In this document: positions 8,185 through 16,765 of the stretch, piece by piece | How positions within the stretch are numbered: the first letter of the stretch is position 1 | Layout of the letters: every line of letters starts with the position of its first letter | Source: Paraburkholderia dioscoreae | Lineage (GTDB): Bacteria > Pseudomonadota > Gammaproteobacteria > Burkholderiales > Burkholderiaceae | DNA length: 64,000 nucleotides | Direction of reading: 5' to 3' | NCBI RefSeq assembly: GCF_902459535.1 | Contig: NZ_LR699553.1 | Span: 434,001-498,000 of the forward strand | Notes under the pieces: model-generated | What the model was told of the DNA's origin: nothing | Seen by the model: the letters and a program-made list of their open reading frames with translations, nothing else | The model's database searches: none | Position numbers and translations under genes: made by a program

Positions 8185-9540
8185 TCAGTTTCCATTGCGA
8201 GAGCGTGTCGGCGCGCACAGGGCAAAGAGCGTGTCGAGATTGGCGGCGGTGTCCAGCGTCGCCACGGCGGCGGCAAGCTGCGCGGCGGTGCCGTCGCCCA
8301 ATTGCGAATCCACCAGCAGACGGACCTTGTGCATCAGTTCGTCGTTGGTCAACGGGCGCGCAAGGCTGCCGCGCGCATGTTCGACGTGATGTTCGACGAC
8401 CGTGCCGTCTTTCAGCGTCGCCGTGATAAAGACTTCGTCGCGGTTGACCGCTACGTCGGGCGCCAGCTTCGTCAGCGCGCGCACTGCGGTGACGTCGTCC
8501 CGCACCACGCGCGCGTCTTCGTATTGCGCGAGACCCACCTGGCCGTCGCACAGCGCGGCCGCCACGCCGTGAATCGCGCTGAAGCGCGCCTGCAGCCCGT
8601 CTTTCGGCTGCGGGTTGCCCATCAGCTCGGGCACGAGCGGATGGCAGCGCAGCGTGATCGACTGGATCGACTGCGCGTCGGCGATCCGCGGCGCGAGCGC
8701 GAGGCCCGCATCGATCGCCGGATGCGCGACGATCCCGCACGGATACGGCTTGTACGTGTTGAAAAGCAGTTCCCAGCGCTCACCGAACGCGCCGTTCATC
8801 AGATCGAAATCGACCTTGGTCGACAGCGAATGCGAATAGCCGCCGGCGGCTTCGAAAATGTCGGCGGCGGCGCGCTGGCCCTGCTGTGCGAGACGCGCGG
8901 CCGCAATGCCGTTCGCCGCCGCCTTGCCGGGGTGATAGGGCTTGGTCATCGTGCCGAACGCTTCGCGCTGGCCGACGAACATCGAGGCGGCGATCGACAC
9001 CGCTTGCGCCAACTCCGCTTCGTCGAGACCGAGCAGCAGCGCGGCCGTCACCGAGCAACCGATCACGCCGCACGTGCCGGTGATGTGCCAGCCACGGTCG
9101 TAGTGTTCCGGCGAGATCGATACGCCGACCCGCAACTGCGCTTCGCAGCCGAGCGTGAACGCCGTCAACGCGGCCGCGCCGGTGGGCCGTGTTGACGGCG
9201 CGAGAGCAGTCAGCACGGCGAGCACCGAGGCGGCCGGATGGATGACGGTCGCGAGATGCGTGTCGTCGAAATCGTCGAGGTGGCCGGCAAAGCCGGTCGC
9301 GAGTGCCGAAAAATGCAGGTCGACCTTTTCGCTGCGGCCCGGCACCGGCGCGACCGGGGCCACGCCCAGTTCCGCGGCTGCGGCGAGGATCGCGTCGACC
9401 CCCGGATGCCGCGACGCACCGATCGAGGTGCCGATGACATTGATCAGCGAACGCCTGGCTTCCTCTGCGACCGGAACCGGCAGCGGACGCTGCGCCAGTG
9501 CGAAAAGGCCGTGCGCGAATGCGGCGGCGATGGAACTCAT
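8185..9540 (-). CDS. MmgE/PrpD family dehydratase/decarboxylase
   Basis: A 451-residue full-length member of the family that includes 2-methylcitrate dehydratase (PrpD) and cis-aconitate decarboxylase. The N-terminal helical domain carries GHLDDFDDTHLATVIHPAAS (around residues 85-105), the Asp/Thr/His active-site stretch. MTKPYHPGKAAANG (about residue 200) supplies the conserved Lys and His. The smaller C-terminal domain follows, with YKPYPCGIVAHPAID. Substrate is probably a tri- or dicarboxylate. It overlaps the MFS gene by 4 bp upstream and is 2 bp from the half-length homologue downstream, forming a tight minus-strand operon. A sibling enzyme lies at 14179-15591. Confidence 0.88.
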   Translation of the reverse strand: MSSIAAAFAHGLFALAQRPLPVPVAEEARRSLINVIGTSIGASRHPGVDAILAAAAELGVAPVAPVPGRSEKVDLHFSALATGFAGHLDDFDDTHLATVIHPAASVLAVLTALAPSTRPTGAAALTAFTLGCEAQLRVGVSISPEHYDRGWHITGTCGVIGCSVTAALLLGLDEAELAQAVSIAASMFVGQREAFGTMTKPYHPGKAAANGIAAARLAQQGQRAAADIFEAAGGYSHSLSTKVDFDLMNGAFGERWELLFNTYKPYPCGIVAHPAIDAGLALAPRIADAQSIQSITLRCHPLVPELMGNPQPKDGLQARFSAIHGVAAALCDGQVGLAQYEDARVVRDDVTAVRALTKLAPDVAVNRDEVFITATLKDGTVVEHHVEHARGSLARPLTNDELMHKVRLLVDSQLGDGTAAQLAAAVATLDTAANLDTLFALCAPTRSRNGN

Positions 9541-10952
9541 TGAGACAACTCCTCCAGACGAATGCCGTTGGTCTTCGGCCCTAGCAGCCCGACCATCACG
9601 ACGATCACGAACATGGCTGACGAAATCAGCACGAACACGGCGGGCACGCCCGAATGCTTGAGCAATGCCGCCACCCAGAAACCGACGAAGATCGAACTCA
9701 GACGGCTCCAGCTAAACACGAAACCGACGGCGCGAGCGCGAATCCGGGTCGGATACAGCTCGGCCTGATAGGTGTGAAAGATGCCGATCAGCCAGTTGTT
9801 CGCGATGGTCACGGCGCTGCCGAACAGCAGGATCAACACCGGCTCGCGCACCATGCCGAACAGTACGCCGGCCACCGCCACGACGATCGCGCAGCCGACC
9901 AGTTGCCACTTGCGCTGGATGCGCTCGGCGCACGCCATCGCGCCGAGCGCGCCAAGCGGTGTCGCGAACGCGATCACCATCGTGTAGAGCAGCGAATGCG
10001 TGATCGTGATGCCCTTCGTGTACAGCAGCACCGGCACCCACGCGCCGAAGCCGTACACGCCGAAGGTCTGGAAGAAGTTGAAGAACGACAACATGATCGT
10101 GCGGCTCAGATAGCGGCCTTTCCACATCTCCGACCAGGAACCGCCGTGCTCTCCGGCCGGCGGTTGCGGCGCACGTTGCGCCGGGGCCTGTAACGCGCGG
10201 CCGGTTTCCGCGACCACGCGGGCTTCGATCGCATCGACGATCGAGCGCGCTTCGTCGAGCCGGCCTTTGCTTTCGAGCCAGCGCGGCGACTCCGGCAGGC
10301 CGCGCCGCATGAACCAGATCAGCACGGCGCCCGCCGAGCCGATGATCATCACCCAGCGCCAACCCTCGAGCCCGAGGATGGTGTGCGGCACGAGCAGAAA
10401 CGACAGCACGGCGACGGTCGGCACGGAAGTCAGGATCACGAGGATGCTGAACGCGCTATATCGGCCGCGGGTGTGATGCGGCGTGAGCTCGGAAATATAA
10501 GTGTCGACAGTAATGAGCTGCACGCCGATGCCGAGGCCCGCGACGAAGCGCCAGAGATCCATCGCTTGAGGCGAATGCTGGAACGCGGCGGCGAAGGTCG
10601 CGACCGAATAGATCAGCATCGCGCAGGTGAACACGGCGCGGCGTCCGAGGCGGTCGGTGAAGCCGCCGAGCGCCACCGTGCCCACGAACATCCCCGCAAA
10701 AAACGAGCCGAGAAAACTGGCGAACCCGTCGACGTCGAACAGGCCGGCCGTGGTGGCGCGATACAGGCCGCTGCTGATGAGTCCCAGTGAGATATAGGCC
10801 GCCATGAACATTTCATAAAACTCGAACCAGCCGCCGATCGCAATGCGTGCGACGAGGCCGCTGAAATAGCGCGTCGGGGGCAGGCGGTCGAGCCGCGCCG
10901 AAACGCTCGCTTCCACGCCGGCGGTGCCGGCGATCTCCTTTTCCATATACAT
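9537..10952 (-). CDS. MFS carboxylate/sugar-type transporter
   Basis: An MFS importer of about 471 residues with roughly twelve TM segments. The motif GGFTDRLGRRAVF after TM2 and GLPESPRWLESKGRLDEA after TM6 place it in the sugar-porter/AAHS-like branch that takes up sugars and aromatic or aliphatic acids. I chose ATG 10952 because AGGAG sits 5 bases upstream; ATG 10946 is the alternative, and a longer frame to 11036 lacks a good ribosome site. It is first in an operon with two MmgE/PrpD genes, so it probably imports their substrate. It is divergent from the GntR/FCD gene, whose likely operator lies in its promoter. Confidence 0.85.
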   Translation of the reverse strand: MYMEKEIAGTAGVEASVSARLDRLPPTRYFSGLVARIAIGGWFEFYEMFMAAYISLGLISSGLYRATTAGLFDVDGFASFLGSFFAGMFVGTVALGGFTDRLGRRAVFTCAMLIYSVATFAAAFQHSPQAMDLWRFVAGLGIGVQLITVDTYISELTPHHTRGRYSAFSILVILTSVPTVAVLSFLLVPHTILGLEGWRWVMIIGSAGAVLIWFMRRGLPESPRWLESKGRLDEARSIVDAIEARVVAETGRALQAPAQRAPQPPAGEHGGSWSEMWKGRYLSRTIMLSFFNFFQTFGVYGFGAWVPVLLYTKGITITHSLLYTMVIAFATPLGALGAMACAERIQRKWQLVGCAIVVAVAGVLFGMVREPVLILLFGSAVTIANNWLIGIFHTYQAELYPTRIRARAVGFVFSWSRLSSIFVGFWVAALLKHSGVPAVFVLISSAMFVIVVMVGLLGPKTNGIRLEELSQ

Positions 10953-10987
10953 GCCGTCTCCTGGCTGGACTGATGTCCTATATTTAT

Positions 10988-10999
10988 AGTGTCGACACT
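10988..10999. promoter_or_regulatory. GntR-type operator AGTGTCGACACT
   Basis: A perfect 12-bp palindrome about 36 bp upstream of the MFS start, in an AT-rich promoter-like stretch. Extra AGTGT-like half-sites occur at about 11006-11011 (plus) and 11056-11064 (reverse), nearer the GntR gene. Spacing of half-sites and position between divergent genes fit autoregulation and control of the transporter operon by the adjacent GntR/FCD protein. Confidence 0.7.
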
Positions 11000-11167
11000 T
11001 TATGTAAGTGTAGGGCGAATGATCGATATATTTCAAGAGAAATTCAATTAACTGTACACACTTAGTGGAATTGAGCGGGGAGCTGGACGGATCTGGCTGG
11101 GCGGCGGTTTGCTAGAATCCGTCCACGCAGCGAGGCGGCACGCCAACGGATATCGAGGAATAACGGG

Positions 11168-11860
11168 ATGGACGAAACTGTCGACACACGCGACGACGAG
11201 GAGCAGGGCGACGCATCGCCGGTCGGGGAGATCGTCGACTGGGTGGCGCGCGGCATTATCGAAGGCCGGCTGCAGCCGGGCGACGACCTGAATTCGGTCG
11301 ATCTGGCAAAACGCTTCAACGTCAGCCGCACGCCGGTACGCGAAGCGCTGTTCGTGCTGAACCGCGAACGTCTGGTCGACTGGTCGCCGCGACGGCGACC
11401 GCGCGTGTCGTCCATGAGCCTCACGGAAGTGCGCGAGATCTATCAGCTGCGTGTCCTGCTATACGGCCAGGTGTCGCTTGCGATCGCCGAGCATGCCACC
11501 GCCGAGGACATCGATTCGTTATGGCGCGCTCACGCGCGTCTCGCCGACGCGGCCGCGCGCGCTGACGTGGACGGCTATTTCTGGGCCAACGTCGCATTTC
11601 GCGATGAAGAGCTGCGAGTAAGCCGCAACGGCATCTTCAAGGAAGTGCTCGATTCGATGCGCATGCGCACCAACCGGCTGCGGCACCTCAGCACGTCGCT
11701 GCCCGGCCGGATGCAGCGCTCGTGCTCCGATCATCAACGGCTGTGCGAAGCGTATGCGGAGCGCGACGGCACGCTCGCGGCGGCGCTGAACCGCTCGATC
11801 GTGCTGACTGCGTTACAGGCGATCGAGCAGGTGTGGGAGTCGGAATCCGGCAACGGTTGA
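11168..11860 (+). CDS. GntR-family regulator with FCD domain
   Basis: A 230-residue regulator. The winged helix (about residues 18-82) has IVDWVARGIIEGRLQPGDDL and FNVSRTPVREALFVLNRERLV, standard for the FadR subgroup. The C-terminal helical FCD domain (about 88-220) normally binds a metal and a carboxylate through N/D-x-x-x-H and two further His. Here the first ligand site reads NVAFRDEEL, with Arg145 in place of His, and the last His is also absent; His189 (DHQRL) remains. So metal binding may be lost or altered. It faces the MFS/PrpD operon across the AGTGTCGACACT palindrome and probably controls it in response to the imported acid. Confidence 0.87.
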   Translation: MDETVDTRDDEEQGDASPVGEIVDWVARGIIEGRLQPGDDLNSVDLAKRFNVSRTPVREALFVLNRERLVDWSPRRRPRVSSMSLTEVREIYQLRVLLYGQVSLAIAEHATAEDIDSLWRAHARLADAAARADVDGYFWANVAFRDEELRVSRNGIFKEVLDSMRMRTNRLRHLSTSLPGRMQRSCSDHQRLCEAYAERDGTLAAALNRSIVLTALQAIEQVWESESGNG

Positions 11861-12035
11861 TGCACTTGCGGCGGCGCCGCGCGCATCGCTTCTTCTGCAC
11901 CCGAAACGTCTGCCAGGGATAAACCTGGTCATCAGTCCTGGCGTGCCTCAGCGGCACGTTTGACCGCCCTCACCAATCGGTTCGACGAATGTCGTCTTGA
12001 CATTCGTCCGCTCGCCGACAATACTCGCATCACAG

Positions 12036-12057
12036 TTTGTACGGACAAAGTAACAAA
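12036..12057 (+). promoter_or_regulatory. Inverted/direct TTTGT-ACAAA repeats before the MaoC operon
   Basis: TTTGT at 12036-12040 is followed after four bases by ACAAA at 12045-12049 and a further ACAAA at 12053-12057, ending about 33 bp before the MaoC start. This is the only repeated motif in the 230-bp gap after the GntR/FCD gene. It could be the operator for one of the two nearby GntR proteins, most simply the one encoded inside the operon. Confidence 0.45.
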
Positions 12058-12090
12058 TAGAGATAAAGTTGGTCGATACAGGAGACAGGC

Positions 12091-12591
12091 ATGGAATCTG
12101 ACGTCGCAGTCAAAACCCGCATTCGCGCCAGTTACGGGCGCTATCTCGAAGATTTCCAGGTGGGCGATATCTACGAACACCGCCCCGGGCGCACTATTAC
12201 CGAAGCCGACAACATCCACTTCTCGCTGCTCACGATGAATTTCCATCCGATGCATTGCGATGCCGCCTACGCCGCCAAAAGCGAGTTCGGCCGTCTGCTC
12301 GTGAATAGCGGTCTGACGGTTGCCGTGGTGCTCGGACTCTCGGTGAACGACGTCAGCGGCAAGGCGATCGCCAACCTCGGCTGGAAAGAAATCCGCCTGA
12401 CCGGCCCGGTGTTCTGCGGCGACACGATCTATGCGGAGTCCGAAGTACTCGACAAGCGCGAATCGAAGTCGCGTCCGGGGCAGGGCATCGTCACCGTGCA
12501 GACCCGCGCGTTCAAGCAGGACGGCACGCCGATCATGGACTTCGTGCGTAGCGCGCTGGTGCCGGCACGCGGGCATGGCGTCGGCGATTGA
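12091..12591 (+). CDS. MaoC-family (hot-dog fold) acyl-CoA hydratase
   Basis: A 166-residue single hot-dog-domain protein. The hydratase motif is visible as FHPMHCDAAYAAKSEFGRLLVNSG (about residues 51-74): the Asp/His pair and the following phenylalanine-glycine segment form the oxyanion site of MaoC (R)-enoyl-CoA hydratases. TITEADNIHFSLLTMNFHP just before it is shared with mesaconyl/itaconyl-CoA hydratase-like members. It would add water to an unsaturated acyl-CoA. The start ATG 12091 has GGAGACAGGC upstream. It heads the operon leading to MFS, PrpD, acyl-CoA dehydrogenase, CoA-transferase and CitE-like lyase, consistent with hydrating an itaconyl- or mesaconyl-CoA type intermediate. The exact substrate is inferred from context. 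Confidence 0.85.
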   Translation: MESDVAVKTRIRASYGRYLEDFQVGDIYEHRPGRTITEADNIHFSLLTMNFHPMHCDAAYAAKSEFGRLLVNSGLTVAVVLGLSVNDVSGKAIANLGWKEIRLTGPVFCGDTIYAESEVLDKRESKSRPGQGIVTVQTRAFKQDGTPIMDFVRSALVPARGHGVGD

Positions 12592-12786
12592 TTGAAGCCT
12601 GGACGCTGCATCGTGCCGATCGCCGCATGAGCGGGCTGAGCGCTCGGGCAGTGTGAAAACGACAAGCAGCACATAGCGCGCAGCTGCCGGCAAGAGCAGT
12701 CCGCGCGCGGATTCCGGCGGCGCCCGAACAGGCGCCGCGATGCGGCAAGCGCCTACGCGCACCGCATGCACACCAAGGAGACAAAG

Positions 12787-14172
12787 GTGGCTATCGGTAT
12801 CGTCAACTCGGGCGCGCGACTCGATCGCCTGCCCATCGCGTCCTTTCACTGGAAGATTCTCGGGCTCATCAGCGCGGGCGCCTTTCTCGACGCCTTCGAC
12901 ATCTATCTCGCGGCCGGCGCGCTCGGCGCGATGGTGAAAGCGGGCTTTTCGGATCTGAAGCTGAACGCGCTGTTCATCTCGGTGACGTTTCTCGGCATGC
13001 TGATCGGCGCAGGCCTTGCCGGTTATCTCGGCGACCGCTTCGGCCGCCGCTCGTCGTACCAGACCAATCTGCTGATCTTCGGTATTGCGTCGATTGCCGC
13101 GTGCTTCGTGCCGAACATGATGTGGCTGATCGTGCTGCGGCTGATCATGGGCGTCGGCCTCGGCGCCGAACTGGTGGTCGCGGCCGGCACCTTGTGCGAA
13201 TTCATCCCGCCCGCATCGCGCGGACGCTGGACGGCCTTGCTCGCGCTCATCATCAATTCCGGCCTGCTGGTGTCGACGGCGGTGGGTTACGTGGTGATTC
13301 CGCATCTGGGCTGGCGCTATATGTTCGCGATTGCCGGCATCGGCGCGATTATCGTGTGGGTGCTGCGGCACCGTATGCCGGAGTCGCCGCGCTGGCTCGA
13401 ATCGGTCGGGCGCAGCGACGAAGCCGAGGCCACCGTTTCCACCATCGAGCATGAGGTGCAGCGACAGAAAGGTCCGTTGCCGCCGGTCGAGCGCATCGAA
13501 AATCTGGAAGTGCCGAAAGCGCCGTTCTCCGCATTGTTTTCTCACGCCATGCTCGGCCGCACGCTGGTCGCCATTCTCACGGCGGTTGCCGTGAATATTT
13601 CGGTGTACGGCTTTGTTGCATGGCTGCCCACCTTCTTCGTCAAGGAAGGTCTCACCATCGTGCAATCGCTCGGCTTTACGACGCTGATGGCGTTCGGCGC
13701 ACCGGGCGGCGCGTTGATCGGCTTTCTCTGCGCGGATCGTGTGGGCCGTGCGCGTGGTCTGGTGATCTTCGCGATCGCCACGATCGTGGTCGGCTTCATC
13801 TATCCGAACATGCATGCGGGTTGGGCGATCAGCAGTGTCGGCTTCGTGCTCGTCACCTGCATCTATACGGTCACTACGCTCGGCCTGTTCGCCTACATCC
13901 CCGAGCTCTTTCCGACCGAACTGCGCCTGCGCGGCACGGGCACGGCGGGCGTATGCGGCCGCGCTGCCTCGATGACCACGCCGTATCTCGCGGTGGTGCT
14001 CTACAACTCGTTCGGTGTATCCGGTGTGCTGGCGATGGTGAGCGGTGTTCTCGCGCTGCTGGTGCTCGGCATTCTGCTGCTGCGCGTGGAAACCAATCAG
14101 CACGCGCTCGAACGGATCTCGCCGAGCCTCGACACCGATTCCGATCCGATGCCCGCTACCCAGCAAGGTTAA
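12787..14172 (+). CDS. MFS carboxylate transporter (AAHS-like)
   Basis: An MFS importer of about 461 residues with twelve predicted TM segments; GYLGDRFGRRSS follows TM2 and HRMPESPRWLESVGRSDEAE follows TM6. It resembles the carrier at 9537-10952 in the same branch, so the island has two related transporters. I chose GTG 12787 because AAGGAG lies six bases upstream of it; an in-frame ATG at 12766 lies before that ribosome site. The gene ends 6 bp before the second MmgE/PrpD gene, so transporter and enzyme are almost certainly co-transcribed. Likely cargo is the carboxylic acid fed into the CoA pathway. Confidence 0.84.
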   Translation: MAIGIVNSGARLDRLPIASFHWKILGLISAGAFLDAFDIYLAAGALGAMVKAGFSDLKLNALFISVTFLGMLIGAGLAGYLGDRFGRRSSYQTNLLIFGIASIAACFVPNMMWLIVLRLIMGVGLGAELVVAAGTLCEFIPPASRGRWTALLALIINSGLLVSTAVGYVVIPHLGWRYMFAIAGIGAIIVWVLRHRMPESPRWLESVGRSDEAEATVSTIEHEVQRQKGPLPPVERIENLEVPKAPFSALFSHAMLGRTLVAILTAVAVNISVYGFVAWLPTFFVKEGLTIVQSLGFTTLMAFGAPGGALIGFLCADRVGRARGLVIFAIATIVVGFIYPNMHAGWAISSVGFVLVTCIYTVTTLGLFAYIPELFPTELRLRGTGTAGVCGRAASMTTPYLAVVLYNSFGVSGVLAMVSGVLALLVLGILLLRVETNQHALERISPSLDTDSDPMPATQQG

Positions 14173-14178
14173 ATCACC

Positions 14179-15591
14179 ATGACTTCACTCGACTCCTCCG
14201 TCACGCTGTCCGGTCAGTACGCGCGCTTCGGCGTCGGCCTGCAATTGCGCGACGTTCCGCATGCGGTGCAGACGCGCGCCAAGCATCTGATTCTCGACGC
14301 CGTAGGCATTGCGCTCGCGTCGCGTGGCTATCCGTATGCGGATGTCTCGTTCGCCGCATTCTCCGAGTTCGGCAACGGCAGCTCGCCGGTGATCGGCTAC
14401 GGCCGGCGGCTCGGCCTGCGCGATGCCGCGATGATGAACGGCGTGCTGATTCACGGTCTCGACTTCGACGACACACATTCGCGCGGTGTCATCCATTCGA
14501 CCTCCAGCGCCTTGTCGTGCGTGCTCGCGCTCGCCGATCGCGACGCCGTGAGCGGCGCGGATCTGCTGGCCGCGTACATCGTCGCAATGGAAGTGTCGAC
14601 GCGCGTGGCGTCGGCGGCCAGGGGCGGATTCCACGACGCCGGTTTTCATCCTACAGGCCTAGTCGGCGCGTTCGGCTGCGCGGTTGCCGCGGCGCGTCTG
14701 TTGCAACTGGACGAGGCGCGGGTCGCGCACGCGCAAGGCATCGTGTTGTCGATGGCGGCCGGCAGCCTCGAATTCCTCGAAGACGGCGCGTGGACCAAAC
14801 GCGCCCATCCGGGTTTCGCGGCCGCCTCGGCCATCACCGCAGCGACGCTCGCGAAGCACGGCTTCACCGGCCCGCGTCTGGCCTATGAAGGACGCTTCGG
14901 GCTTTACGCAAGCCACCTCGGCAAGCCGCTCGACGCGGCCGATCGCGAGATCGCCAGCGAAGGCCTCGGCAGCTCATGGCAGATCGATGAAGTGGCGATC
15001 AAACCGCTGCCTGCCTGCCACTTCACGCATGCGGTGGCCGATGCGGCGATGGCGCTGCATCGCGAGCATCGTTTTTCCGCCGAATCGCTCGACTCGATCC
15101 GGCGCATGGTCGCCAGGGTGCCGCGCGGTACGGTCGAGATCGTGTGCGAACCGGTCGATGCGAAGCGCAAACCGGTTACCGCCTACGACGCGCAATTCAG
15201 CGTGCCGTACATCGTCGCCACCGCATTGCTCAAAGGCCGCTTCACGCTCGACGAACTCGAGCCGGCCGCGCTCGCCGACCCCGCGGTGCTGGCGCTCGCT
15301 GCACGGGTCGATTACGAAATCGACCCCGACACGACCTTCCCGCGCCACTACACCGGCGAAGTCGTGGTGGAGCACAGCGACGGTTCGCGCGTCGCGCATC
15401 GCGAGGCGATCAATCGCGGTTGCGCGGACCGGCCCGTCAGTAACGACGACATCGTCGCCAAGTTTTACGCGAACGCGCAACGCAGTGTTTCGCGCAGCGC
15501 CGCCGAACAGATCGCCCGTGCCGTATTGCAACTCGACGAACGGCCGGCCCGCACGCTTGCCGACACGCTCGCCGGACACACCGCATCCTAA
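14179..15591 (+). CDS. MmgE/PrpD family protein, second copy
   Basis: A 470-residue full-length family member. GLDFDDTHSRGVIHSTSSAL (around residues 94-113) holds the catalytic Asp/Thr/His region, and DGAWTKRAHPGFAAASAI (near 207-222) the conserved Lys/His. The C-terminal domain has AIKPLPACHFTHAVADA. Family reactions are dehydration of methylcitrate and decarboxylation of cis-aconitate to itaconate. A homologue of this family also sits inside the Pseudomonas aeruginosa itaconate-degradation cluster with a CoA-transferase, hydratase and lyase, and the same partners are found here. It is only moderately like the copy at 8185-9540, which argues against a recent tandem duplication. Confidence 0.87.
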   Translation: MTSLDSSVTLSGQYARFGVGLQLRDVPHAVQTRAKHLILDAVGIALASRGYPYADVSFAAFSEFGNGSSPVIGYGRRLGLRDAAMMNGVLIHGLDFDDTHSRGVIHSTSSALSCVLALADRDAVSGADLLAAYIVAMEVSTRVASAARGGFHDAGFHPTGLVGAFGCAVAAARLLQLDEARVAHAQGIVLSMAAGSLEFLEDGAWTKRAHPGFAAASAITAATLAKHGFTGPRLAYEGRFGLYASHLGKPLDAADREIASEGLGSSWQIDEVAIKPLPACHFTHAVADAAMALHREHRFSAESLDSIRRMVARVPRGTVEIVCEPVDAKRKPVTAYDAQFSVPYIVATALLKGRFTLDELEPAALADPAVLALAARVDYEIDPDTTFPRHYTGEVVVEHSDGSRVAHREAINRGCADRPVSNDDIVAKFYANAQRSVSRSAAEQIARAVLQLDERPARTLADTLAGHTAS

Positions 15592-15601
15592 GGACGTCAT
15601 C

Positions 15602-16765
15602 ATGACCGCAACTGAACTCGACACGCTGGAAAACGATCAACTGATTCTCGACATGCTGGACCGCTTCCTCGAAACCGAGGTGCGCCCATACGTCCACAAG
15701 TTCGATCACGACGATATCTACCCGGCGGAGATCGTCGAGAAGATGAAGGAGATGGGCCTGTTCGGCTGCATTATCGATCCCGAGTATGGCGGGCTGGGTC
15801 TGTCGACGCGGACCTACGCGCAGATCATCGTGCGCATCTCGCGGGTCTGGATGTCGGTGAGCGGCATCATCAATTCGCATCTGATTCTCGCGATGCTGGT
15901 GCAACGCAACGGCACGCCGGAGCAGAAAAGCAAATATCTGCCGAAGTTCGCCACAGGCGAGTGGCGCGGCGGCATCGGCCTCACCGAGCCCGATTGCGGC
16001 ACCGATCTGCAGGCGATTCGCACCACCGCGAAACGCGTGGGCGACGAATACGTGGTGAACGGCAACAAGACGTGGATCACCAACAGCAAGCATGGCAACA
16101 CTCTGGCGCTGCTGGTGAAGACGGATACGACGGCGCAGCCGCGGCATCGCGGAATGAGCTTGTTGCTGGTGCAGAAAGGGCCGGGATTCGAGGTCAGCCG
16201 TCAGTTGGAGAAGCTCGGCTATAAGGGTATCGATACCTGCGAGTTGTCGTTCAACGATTACCACGTATCGACCGACGCGTTGATCGGCGGCGTGGAAGGC
16301 CGTGGCCTGCAGCAGATACTCGGCGGCCTCGAACTCGGCCGGATCAATGTCGCGGCGCGCGGCGTCGGCGTTGCGCAAGCCGCGCTCGACGAATCCGTCA
16401 GTTATTCGCAGCAGCGCAAAACCTTCGGCAAACCGATCTGCGAGCACCAGGCTATCCAGCTGAAGCTCGGCGAGATGGCGACGCGCGTCGAAGCGGGCCG
16501 CCTGCTGGTCGATGCCGCCGCGCAGAAATACGACCGCGGCGAGCGCTGCGATATGGAAGCGGGCATGGCGAAATACTTCGCGACCGAAGCCGCGCTGGAA
16601 AACAGCATCGAGGCCATGCGCATTCATGGCGCGTACGGCTATTCGAAGGAGTACAACGTCGAGCGCCTGTATCGCGATGCGCCGCTCCTCACCATCGGCG
16701 AAGGTACCAACGAGATGCAGCGCATCATCATCGCGAAGCAACTGATCGAACGGAGTCCGGTATGA
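15602..16765 (+). CDS. Acyl-CoA dehydrogenase
   Basis: A 387-residue FAD flavoenzyme that oxidises acyl-CoA thioesters to trans-2-enoyl-CoA and passes electrons to ETF. Family signatures are in order: GLFGCIIDPEYGGLGLS, the flavin-contact stretch GIGLTEPDCGTDL (about 122-134), NGNKTWITNSKHG, RINVAARGVGVAQAALDESV, and the closing IGEGTNEMQRIIIAKQLIE. The last supplies the usual catalytic Glu of short-chain and glutaryl-type enzymes. The gene starts at ATG 15602, ten bases after PrpD, and overlaps the CoA-transferase by 4 bp (ATGA). In this operon it could oxidise a branched dicarboxyl-CoA such as methylsuccinyl-CoA; that substrate is inference. Confidence 0.92.
   Translation: MTATELDTLENDQLILDMLDRFLETEVRPYVHKFDHDDIYPAEIVEKMKEMGLFGCIIDPEYGGLGLSTRTYAQIIVRISRVWMSVSGIINSHLILAMLVQRNGTPEQKSKYLPKFATGEWRGGIGLTEPDCGTDLQAIRTTAKRVGDEYVVNGNKTWITNSKHGNTLALLVKTDTTAQPRHRGMSLLLVQKGPGFEVSRQLEKLGYKGIDTCELSFNDYHVSTDALIGGVEGRGLQQILGGLELGRINVAARGVGVAQAALDESVSYSQQRKTFGKPICEHQAIQLKLGEMATRVEAGRLLVDAAAQKYDRGERCDMEAGMAKYFATEAALENSIEAMRIHGAYGYSKEYNVERLYRDAPLLTIGEGTNEMQRIIIAKQLIERSPV

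Noticed and set aside
11932..14166. 744-codon minus-strand frame across the MaoC and MFS genes
   Set aside because: Covers two well-supported plus-strand genes and the gap between; no motifs, His/Arg/Glu-rich shadow.
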